From Fremontodendron californicum (lineage: Eukaryota; Streptophyta; Magnoliopsida; Malvales; Malvaceae), in contig JAULJL010000011.1 of the NCBI GenBank assembly GCA_030761205.1, positions 11,336,501-11,400,500 of the forward strand: a stretch of DNA of 64,000 bases, read 5' to 3'. Below are positions 1-9,000 of this stretch, piece after piece. The notes beneath the pieces are model-generated. The model had not been told where the DNA came from. It saw only the letters and a list, made by a program, of their open reading frames with translations, and did no database searches. The translations under genes and the position numbers were made by a program. Within the stretch, counting starts at the first letter, position 1. Every line of letters begins with the position of its first letter.

Positions 1-616
1 GTGCCAAGGATGCGCTCCAAGTTATCCTTAGCCTGAGCATCAGCAACATTTATCATTGAAGTGGCATAGTCAACCAGGTTGGACAGGTTGGCATTCACTT
101 TGGCAAAAGTTTTCTCGAACAAGCCCACAATTTCATATCGAACCCATGTCAAGCAATGGTCCACATTATGTGGAAATGAGTGCACCGTGCATATGGGTGC
201 TTGTTTCTTAGGTGGGTTCCTTGAGGCTCCATAGTTCTCAGTTAGATGAGTAATCACCATCTGAGTGCTGCATTTAGCACCATGAATTCTAATTCAAGAA
301 GTGTCTGGAAATATAAGTACCTGTGATCAACATACAGCCAAGCATTGATATTATTTAATGTATTAATGGCCACTGTTAGGTTCCCCCATAAGGTATCATT
401 AAGCACAATCCAAGTTTCAAGACCCCCACTTTCTTGCAAAGCTTCAATTTTATGCTGAGGATTTATGGATGCGGCAGCAATAACCATTGATTTAGCCTGC
501 CAAATGTTCCAATCACGAAATAAAAACTGCCTGCTGAGGTTGCTCTTCTCAATTACATCATCATCAGTGATTGTTCGATTGCCCTGACTACCACATGAAA
601 CACCCGTCAATGATAC
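1..616 (-). pseudogene. Ubiquitin-activating enzyme E1 (UBA1) fragment, captured
   Basis: Read on the minus strand, this stretch encodes an internal piece of the E1 ubiquitin-activating enzyme. Residues around 90-115 of the local ORF contain GVSCGSQG, TITDDDVIEKSNLSRQFLF and FRDWNI, the hallmark ATP/adenylation-domain segment of E1 (nucleotide-binding D and R residues). A frameshift near 254 moves the match to another frame; translation of 1-253 continues with QMVITHLTENYGAS, APICTVHSFPHN and VDHCLTW, also E1. The match runs off the left edge. No promoter, start or catalytic cysteine region is present and the frame is broken, so this is a pseudogene fragment. It directly abuts retrotransposon integrase sequence on its 5' side, which suggests capture by a retroelement. 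Family assignment is firm; the capture mechanism is inference. Confidence 0.88.
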
Positions 617-856
617 ATTTTTCATGAGTCTTCCAAGTTGTTCCCTCTCTTTCAAAAGTTCCTCCATAGTGGCCACCCTAGCATAAGTACTAGCATCCCA
701 ATAAAATCCAGGAGGAGAATACCCATACATAGCTTGGAATGGTGTCATCCCTATAGTAGTGTGGTAATGGGGTTGTAGTTCTAGTGGAGTCTCTGTTGTA
801 TCACAATTCGTACTAAGCAAATAAAGTTCACCAATCAATGTACTATACTTTCTCAT
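617..856 (-). pseudogene. Ty3/gypsy pol C-terminal (integrase tail) remnant
   Basis: Minus-strand residues 29-75 of the local ORF read HYHTTIGMTPFQAMYGYSPP, then a segment with EELLKEREQLGRLMK. The T-x-F-x-A-x-Y-G-x-x-P-P pattern is the well-known region after the catalytic core of plant Ty3/gypsy integrases. The frame runs without a stop into the E1 fragment that follows (616 down to 1), so the junction is a fusion of retroelement and host coding sequence. The upstream catalytic DDE region is missing or unrecognisable here. Confidence 0.75.
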
Positions 857-1291
857 CCAATCAATTCAAGCACCAGATTACTACCTGCCATTGGTAAAAT
901 CCTCAAATCATGGGAGAACTCATGTCTTTGCTTTAGCCATTCCAAATCCTTACACTTTGCAGTATTGTAGAGATTTTCCCTATTACCTTCTTTCTTTATC
1001 ATAACATTCCCCTTTCCTTCAAATGATCATTGTCCCCAAGGATCAAACAATGAAAAATCATTGATAGCACCATCTCTGTTTGGATCATGGGAAAAATCAA
1101 ATTTCAATTTTTCAAGAAGAACAATGGACCCCTTCTGGTCAGCATGATTGCCAAGCACTTCCTTAGGATGAACCAAAGGAACCATCAAGAAACCTTGTAT
1201 CAAATTCTGACCACCTTGCTCAGCATAGAAAAAATACCAAATCCTTCATCTTATGGTCAGATGGAATAAAGGCTTTGATGTACCCAATAAA
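857..1291 (-). other. Degenerate retroelement-like spacer
   Basis: This 435-bp stretch lies between the CCT8 fragment and the integrase remnant. I see no intact ORF. The minus strand has purine-rich sequence of the kind often found near the end of plant gypsy polyproteins, but nothing diagnostic. It may be the remainder of the old minus-strand gypsy element. Confidence 0.3.
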
Positions 1292-1696
1292 GAAGACAAC
1301 ATCTTTTTTTAAAACCATCCCTCGGACTATTGTATAATTTTGCAGACCTCTTCCAACAAACTTTGCCACACGGACATATTCAACATCAAGTTTTGCAGGG
1401 TTCTTGGGGCAGATTTGGATGCATGCATCAGCTATAAAGGAACATAATATATCATCCTGTCCGTGTTGTTTGCTAGCAACAGTAGCTTCTATTCGAGTAA
1501 CAACTTGCTCATTATTCCGAACATCGACTCTTGTAGGCTGATCCCTCCTTGTTGGACCTCCAGTTGATTTTTCCATTATAATCTGATCTACCCGTAGCAC
1601 AGTGTTGGCAGCATCAGCAGCATATTTGAAAGCAAAAAACTTAGTGACATAAAGATCCAAAATAATCACGATTGACACATCCTTGCAAACACCATC
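1292..1696 (-). pseudogene. CCT8 (chaperonin theta subunit) fragments in permuted order
   Basis: The minus strand encodes two pieces of the cytosolic chaperonin subunit CCT8/TCP-1 theta. Local residues 4-55 (DGVCKDVS, LDLYVTKFFAFKYAADAA, TVLRVDQIIM, GGP) match the C-terminal end of CCT8. Residues about 63-137 (VVTRIEATVASKQHGQDD, FIADACIQICPKNP, VRVAKFVGRG, IVRGMVLKKD) match a segment from the first half of the protein. The C-terminal segment precedes the earlier one, so the order is permuted relative to the gene. No intron is visible. The fragment is cut at 1696 by the giant LTR, and its missing upstream residues (GDFEDG) lie on the far side at 18995-19012. It cannot make a functional chaperonin subunit. 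Confidence 0.85.
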
Positions 1697-4280
1697 TGTA
1701 GACACCTAATTTTGTCCGGACCACTAAATCAGGTATGTTTTCTTCCTAAATTGATGTTTCAGAATGCAAAAAGAATTTTCTCATCCTGCAGGTGGCACTC
1801 CGTGACTTGGTCTAAGAAAACAAACATAAAAAATCAAACTTGAAAAAGTCAACCCCAAAAAGTCAACTACTACAAAAGTCAACCCACTTTCAAAATCAAG
1901 ATTCGAAGTTCAATTGAAAGATGGTGACAGAATTTTGATAATCCGAGGTCTACATTGAAAGATATGGAGTTCGGAAGTTGGGTTACTGAATTTCAGTAAA
2001 AAGAAAACCCTAGTTCCGAAAATTTAGGGAAAAATACTTAAACGATCAAATTGGTCGGAATTGAAGGTTCCAAATGAAAGGTAAGCACTGACTACGGGTA
2101 ATAGAGAAGCTACTTGGAAGAAAAACCGGAAGAAAAAGTCAATTTGGAAGAAAATCGTGAATTAGGGTTTTTAGTGGATTTTGGTAAAATTGAGAAAAAT
2201 TACAGAAATGACCCGATTCGGTAAAGACTAAAGCCCTTAATTGATGAGGAATGGTTAAACAAGGATAGCCCAAGGCTCAGTTTGAAGTAATTTCGAGAAA
2301 AGAGTCGATTGGAGGAGAAACGAAAACACGAGAAAATTCCTGATACTAAAAAGAGGAAAAATCAAAGCAGAAGGGAATTTGATCATAAAAATTGGGCATT
2401 TTCGGACCAACTTCAATTCAATATAGGAAAAAGGCCCATGAAAAGAAAATCTAATAATCGGACTTGTTTTGGGCAAAACCGGGCTTCGAAGGCAAAAAGG
2501 CAAAACTGGAAAATTCGAGAAAAATACCAAATGAGCTTCAAAAATTTTGAAAATTTGCAGATCTCATTCTTAAATAATTTCAGGGAGATTGGCAAAATAA
2601 AATATGGATTCGGTGTTCGTTTGCAAAATGGCCAAATCCCGGGCCCAATATATAGAAATTCAAAGAGATAAATCCTGAAACAATAGCAAATGAGTTCCAA
2701 AAAATTTGAAAATTTTGCAGATCTCATTCTTAAATTATTTGGAAGAGATTGGCTGAAGAAAATCTGGATTCGGAGCTCGTTTGCAAAGTGGCCAAATCCC
2801 GGGCCCACTATGTAGAAATTCAAGTAGATAAATCCCAAAAAAATAGTAAATGAGCTCCAAAAATCACCAAAAATTCAAAATCACAATTTTAAATTATTTG
2901 GAAGATATTGGTGAAGAAAAATCTGGATTCAGAGCTCGTTTAAAAATGGTGAAAGTTCGGGTGCACAAAAGGGCATTTTTGAAAGAAAAATCTGAAAAAA
3001 ATAGCAAATGCACTCGAAAAATTTTAAAAACTTTCAGAATTGAATTTTTTATTATTATGAAAGTATTGAAAAAATAAATTTTGAATTTGGAGTCCGTTTG
3101 CCATTTATTTAGGTTCGGGGGTCAAAATGGTCATTTTACCAAAAAAATCGAAAGGGGTCAATTTGTAATTAAGAAAAATATGAAAGATGAAAGATTTGCT
3201 GAGATAATTCCTCCCTTGGTCAGCCAACATAGAGGAGAAGAAGGAAGCTTGATCAATTTAATTTCGTAGTCACTATCAAGCTCAAAATGCTTCCACTAGT
3301 ACCTTGCAAATGATCCCCCCTTCATCCAATGGATTAGGTGCCTTGTAGAAAAGTTGAGTACACATTTTAAGGGCTGGGATTAAATGCCAAGATGACATTT
3401 TTATGTTGTCATGAAAGAATCCTCATCCAATGGTCAAGAATGGAAGAAGAAAGATGAGCACCACTCATCCAAGGGTAGAAGTTCATTTGGACAAGCAAGG
3501 GAAAGCATGGGATTGTATCCTTATTTCATCTACAGGCTGAGGTTATTATAAGGGCTGAGTACACATCTTAAGGGCTGCTATCAATTGGCATGAAGGTATT
3601 TTTATTGTGTCATCAAAAGATCCTAATCTAAGGGCCAAAATTAGAGGAGAAAAAGTGCACAACCTATCCTATGGTTGAGGGGCCATTATGCCAAGGCTAA
3701 GAGAGGGGGGCTGAGCAGTTTTTTCACAAGGTGGAAGGCTGGAAAGGAAGTAGCTAATGGAGAAAAGAAAAGGTTTTTGAAAAAAAGAAAGAAAGCTTTT
3801 GTTAAGGTAGCCATTCTACCATTGCTACTACATTTTTTTTTCTTCTTCTTCCTCATGCTTTATTTCTTGTTTTCCATGTGATTTCCTACCATTTTTTTTA
3901 CGTCTTGTTGTTCTTGCTTTTCAAAAAATAAATAAAACAATGGTTAGGCTTCATGATCTTGATGAAAATCAAGTGATAATGGTTAGGGTGGGCTTTGTCC
4001 AATATACCAACCATGGAGCTCATCTCCATTTTTTTTTTTTACCTTAGTTATTTTTTATGATTTTGAGATTGAAAAGGCTTCATGACCTTGATGAAAATCA
4101 AGAGATAATGGTTAGGGGGGCTTTGCCCAATGTACCAACCATGGAGCTTATCTCTTTGTTATTTATTTGCTTACTTTAACTTGCTTATTTCTATTATTGT
4201 TTATCTTTATGTATATTTATATTCTTGCTAACCATCTTGTTCTTTTGACTTATGTCATATTTTTGCATCTTGGGCTATTG
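1697..4280 (+). mobile_element. Giant (about 5.3 kb) solo LTR, left part
   Basis: The sequence begins TGTAGACACCTAATTTTG at 1697. It matches, in inverted orientation, the LTR at 46897-52149, down to shared blocks such as the fourfold 'gctccaaatg/cccgggatttgg' repeats. Six bases before the start (ACCATC, 1691-1696) recur at 18995-19000, after the end of the right part, giving a target-site duplication. With the later Athila-like insertion removed, the LTR is about 5.3 kb. LTRs of this length are known from Tat/Ogre-type Ty3/gypsy elements, but no coding region remains to confirm the lineage. Small ORFs inside (for example near 2309-2671) are not genes. Confidence 0.85.
2460..2960 (+). repeat. 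About 160-bp tandem repeats in giant LTR
   Basis: The block containing GGCCAAATCCCGGGCCC occurs at about 2630 and again at about 2791, 160 bp apart, each with a copy of the 'aaattttgaaaatttgcagatctcattctt'-type flank, and a degenerate third copy follows. The inverted solo LTR has the same array at about 50950-51480 with a 158-159 bp period. Confidence 0.75.
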
Positions 4281-4611
4281 TGATAACTCGTATAATTATA
4301 TAGTTTTTAGTTATGTTTTATTATTGTTTTGTGTCAAATACGAGTTATTATTGTTTAGTCTAATTGTGTTTATGATCTTTTATATTTTTATGTAATTTGG
4401 TGTTTTTCACAAGTCTCTTTGAGTGATTTCAGATTACTAGTATTAAGGGCAAATCCAGTTCAGTTCCAGTTCCGACACCTTTTGCCATATCAGCTATATC
4501 TTGAGTTTCACTGAAGCAATAAGGCTGAACTTTGTATCCCTGTAAAGCTAAGAGGCATATCTATCTTTTTCATGTTTTACACTTCTTGAAACGGAGTCGT
4601 TTTCCCTAGCG

Positions 4612-4815
4612 AAATCGACCATCAAGTTGGCTGATGTGCAATGACGTCTGTTCTGCACCGTTTTGGTATTTTGACCATATCTTCCGATCCACGTGCGCAA
4701 ATGATCTGATTCCAACGGCTATGGATCCGTAACTGATAGGGGTATATTTTTCTAGAAGACCATTTTATCAGATCGAGCCTCCAACATTGACAAAATCGAC
4801 CATCAAGCTGGCTGA
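4612..4815 (+). repeat. 24-bp direct repeats in LTR U3
   Basis: The motif AAATCGACCATCAAG(T/C)TGG followed by CTGAT occurs at 4612-4635 and 4792-4815 (one difference), 180 bp apart and upstream of the TATA box. The position fits enhancer-like repeats; the function is inferred. The same pair is present in the 3' LTR. Confidence 0.6.
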
Positions 4816-4927
4816 TCAGAATTGTCATACAATATGACGAAAATTGTTAGAAAAATGCACCCACCTATTATACCTACCTTTGAAATTTGTAAAGCTTGTC
4901 TCTTGTCATTTAGCCCTCCAAAATGTG

Positions 4928-4935
4928 TATAAATA
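4928..4935 (+). promoter_or_regulatory. LTR TATA box
   Basis: TATAAATA followed by GAGGG, a near-consensus plant TATA element about 650 bp into the LTR. Transcription would start near 4960. The same box in the 3' LTR is at 15405-15412. Confidence 0.7.
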
Positions 4936-4989
4936 GAGGGCCTTGGATGAGTATTGGGATACATTATACATTGGTAGGATAGCCATTGT

Positions 4990-4995
4990 AATAAA
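4990..4995 (+). promoter_or_regulatory. LTR polyadenylation signal AATAAA
   Basis: AATAAA lies about 60 bp downstream of the TATA box, within the expected R region, followed by a T-rich tract. In the 3' LTR copy (15467-15472) it would direct 3' end formation. Confidence 0.5.
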
Positions 4996-5769
4996 ATTCT
5001 CTAAGTTTTCTTTTTCTTTCCTTTCTCTAGTTTTCTTTTTCTTCTTACATTTCTTTTCATTTTATTCATATCTAGTATGTGTTTCTAATCATATTGTTGA
5101 GGTGATGAGGTGAAGCTCTTGGTAAATGCTAAGGTTAGTCTCTTAAACATGAGCTAAAATGAATCATCATTTATAAGCACTAGCATAGATAATATTTTCT
5201 TTTGGTTTAAAATCATACTTGCAAAGTAGAGATCTTGATTCATTATTGACAATGAAAATGGCACAGTAAATGCTTGGTTTCATAACCTTGATTTGTTGTA
5301 GACATATACCTTGGCATAAGGAATGCTTGGACTCTTTTTATGAGTTTTGAGGACACCAAATGAACATAATATCATATGCTATGGACGTTGGACAATTTGG
5401 ACTGAATTGCTAAACCTTCCGATTGGAACCTCCCTTATGTGTGGATTTCAATTGTGTAATAAAACAAGATTAATCTTAGCATAACACCAAGAGTGGATTC
5501 TCTAACCTCAACATCCTTTCTTATTGTTTTTTATATTTTGTTTAATTTCTTTTATGTTATTTTATTAATTTTGTTCTCTAATATCTTGTTTATTTTGTTT
5601 TGTTGTTGATTCCCTAATATCTTGTTTACTTTCTTTTTCTTATATATTTATAAACTTATACTTACTAATACGCTTCCCTGTGGTTCGACCTCGGACACCC
5701 GAGAATTTATTACTTGAACATAACCTGCACTTGGGTTTACAACTCTTAATTGAGTTTCCATCAAGTTTT

Positions 5770-5787
5770 TGGCGCCGTTGCCGGGGA
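5770..5787 (+). other. Primer binding site, tRNA-Asp type
   Basis: TGGCGCCGTTGCCGGGGA starts 6 bases after the 5' LTR. It is complementary to the 3' end of plant tRNA-Asp, the primer typical of Athila elements. Confidence 0.85.
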
Positions 5788-5828
5788 AGCAATACTAAGT
5801 ATATAAGTTTATAAGTATATTTATTTTT

Positions 5829-5925
5829 ATTGGCTGGTTATACCGCCTAATTTGTTTATATTTATTTTTATTGGCTGGTTATACCGCCTAATTTATTTTT
5901 ATTGGCTGGTTATACCGCCTAATTT
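5829..5925 (+). repeat. Three copies of a hairpin-forming leader repeat
   Basis: The block ATTGGCTGGTTATACCGCC plus TAATTT occurs at 5829, 5870 and 5901 in the untranslated leader between PBS and gag. Within each copy GG-x-GG can pair with CC-x-CC around TTATA. The location suggests a role in RNA packaging or translation, which is inference. Confidence 0.7.
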
Positions 5926-6009
5926 TGTATATTAACTTTGTTTTATGCTTGTTTGGCGACGTGATTTTAGATCTCGTCGTTTAGTTAGATTTTATTGTGA
6001 AACTTTTTC

Positions 6010-6017
6010 AGGTAATC
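6010..6017 (+). promoter_or_regulatory. Candidate 5' splice donor ahead of gag
   Basis: CAG|GTAATC fits the plant donor consensus, with the GT at 6012-6013, 26 nt before the preferred gag ATG at 6038. This is where retroviruses place the major donor for subgenomic RNAs. There is no transcript evidence in the sequence. Confidence 0.35.
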
Positions 6018-6037
6018 TTTCTAATACAACTCCTACC

Positions 6038-9000
6038 ATGGCTGACAATGAAAGTGTTCATGCTGAAGATGAGAACAGACAAGTACGCACCATGCGTGAC
6101 TACTTGCAACCAACTCGAAGCTCATCACCCTCTTGTTTTATTTTTCCTCTCAATGCAAACAACTTTCGTTTTAAACCAGGTATGATAGCTTTGCTTCCAA
6201 ATTTCTATGGGTTGGAATCGGAAAGTGCTTACTCGTTTCTAAAAGACTTCGAAGATGTATGTGTCACCTTTAATGACCAACAATGTACAAATGAAATTCT
6301 CAAGCTAAAATTATTTCCTTTTTCTTTAAAAGATAAAGCAAAAATTTGGCTTCATAATTTAAAACCAAGGTCAATTGGCACATGGCAAGAATTACAAACT
6401 GAGTTTCTAAAGAAATTTTTCCCAGCACATAAAACTACTGCTTTGAAAAGACAGATTCAAAATTTCAATCAAAATCAAAATGAAGCATTTTTTCAGTGCT
6501 GGGAACGTTTTAAAGATTTGTTAAGTTCTTGTCCACATCATGGTTTTGAAAAATGGCGTCTTATTAGTTTCTTTTATGAAAGTTTAACTCCCGAAACTAA
6601 ACAATTTGTTGAAACAATGTGTAACGGTGAGTTTCTAGAAAAAGAACCTGAAGAAGCCTTTGACTACTTAGACCATTTGGCAGATAACTCTCAAGCCTGG
6701 CACACAGATAATTCCTCTGAAAGTTCCAATAGATCTAATCTTGTTTCTAACAGAGGAAAATATCATTTTAGTCAAGAAGATGAGATAAAAGCTAAAGTAG
6801 CTAATTTGGCTAGAAAGATTGAAGCCATGGAACTTAGAGAAGTAAAAGAAGTCAAAACGGTTAAAAATGAAGAAAGTTGTGGAATTTGTGAAATCATGGG
6901 ACACCCCACTTCTGAATGTCCAAACATTCCCATTCTTAAAGAAGCGTTGCATGATCAAGTAAATTCCATAAACACATTTAAAAAGCCTTTTCCTTCTCCT
7001 TACTCTGAAACGTATAACCCTGAATGGAGAAATCATCCCAACTTCAGTTGGCGGAATAATAATCATGTTCAGGTACCACAATCTCAAAAGCCGGGCAACA
7101 CTTTTTCCTATCAACCTTCACGTGTACAAACCTTGGAAGAGACATTGCAAGCATTCATGCAAACACAAGCAAATGTGAATAGCCGGACTTCACAGGACAT
7201 CAATGAGATCAAAAACACCTTGTCCACATTGACAGCTTCATTACGCACTCAAGAAAAAGGTAAGTTTCCTGCTCAACCTCAACCTAACCCTTCTACTCAA
7301 TGTCTTGTTTCTTTCTCCAATGAAACTCAACAGGAAAATGCCAGTTCTATCACAACTCTTCGAAGTGGAAAGGCAATTGACAAAAACATTCCATCAAAAG
7401 ACCAAGATCCTTCTTCCCCTCCGAAAAGTAAAGGTAAGGATGATGGTAAGTCTGAACTTCTTGAAAATTTGGACAAAGAAAAAGGTATGCATCCTGCTCC
7501 TTTTCCTCAAAGGTTGCAAACAATAAAGAATTTGAATCAAAATGCAGAAATTTATGAACTTTTCAAACAAGTTAAGATTAACATTCCTTTATTGGATGCA
7601 ATCAAACAAGTTCCATCTTATGCTAAATTTTTGAAGGACATGTGCACAGTTAAAAGGAAACATAATGTACAAAAGAAAGCATTTTTGACGGAAAGTGTGA
7701 GCTCAATCATTCAGCACCTTACTCCACCAAAATTCAAAGATCCTGGATGTCCAACAATCTCATGCATCATTGGAAACACTAGAATAGAACGTGCATTGCT
7801 TGATCTTGGTGCTAGTGTTAATCTTTTGCCTTTTTCTGTTTATCAACAGTTAGGTTTAGGTGAACTCAAGGAAACACCTGTTACACTTCAACTAGCTGAT
7901 CGTTCTGTAAAAATTCCTCGAGGGATAGTTGAAGATGTTTTGGTTCAAATTGATAATTTTTACTTCCCTGTTGATTTTATTGTTTTGGACACACATCCTG
8001 TTTCAAATCCAAATGTTCAAATTCCTGTTATATTAGGCCGTCCATTTCTTGCAACTTCTAATGCTCTGATAAATTGCAGGAATGGTATGTTGAACATTTC
8101 TTTTGGAAATATGACTTTAGAATTAAATGTGTTCAACATTTGTAAGCAACCTGGTGATAATTCAGAAGTACATGAAGTGGATTTCATTGAAGAACTTGTT
8201 CATGAACATCTCACCACTACCACATTCCATGATCCTTTAGAAGCTTATTTAATTGAATGTGAGTTTGATAATGCTTCAGAAATTTCACACACTGATTCTT
8301 TGTTAAATTCTTTTCAGGATAACCATTGTTGGAAACAAAAGTTTGAGGAACTTCCATCACTTACAAATGTCACTGTACCATCAACTATTGAACCACCCAA
8401 GCTGGAGTTAAAACCATTGCCATCCGAGCTAAAATATTCCTTTTTGGGTGAGAGTGAAACTTTTCCAGTCATAATTTCTTCACATCTTGATGAACTACAA
8501 GAAGGTAAGTTGTTACAACTTTTGAAGATGCACAAAAATGCATTAGGATGGACCTTAGCTGACATAAAGGGAATAAGCCCATTAATCTGCACACATAATA
8601 TTTATTTAGAGGAAAATGCTAAACCCTCTAGACAAATGCAACGAAGGCTTAATCCTAATATGAAAGAAGTAGTGAGAAATGAAGTCATTAAACTTCTAGA
8701 TAATGGAATCATTTATCCTATCTCTGATAGCAAATGGGTAAGTCCTACTCAAGTCGTACCTAAGAAATCTGGAGTTACTGTAGTTAAAAATGAAAACAAT
8801 GAATTAATTCCAGCTAGGACTGTTACTGGTTGGCGCATGTGCATTGACTATAGGAAACTTAACTCAGTGACGAGGAAAGATCATTTCCCTTTGCCTTTCA
8901 TGGATCAAATCTTAGAAAGAGTTGCAGGGCATGAGTTTTATTGTTTTCTAGATGGATATTCTGGGTATAATCAAATTGCCATTGCACTTGAGGACCAAGA

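Larger units (their letters stand above)
4281..5763 (+). repeat. 5' LTR of Athila-like element
   Basis: Starts TGATAACTCGTATAATT and ends AGTTTCCATCA, i.e. TG...CA termini. It contains a TATA box, an AATAAA signal and short direct repeats. It has a co-linear counterpart at 14758-16240 with no difference seen. Confidence 0.95.

Noticed and set aside
2255..3269. Short ORFs on both strands within the giant LTR
   Set aside because: They follow the tandem repeat period, are rich in Lys/Asn/Phe as expected from AT-rich repeats, and are broken in the second LTR copy.
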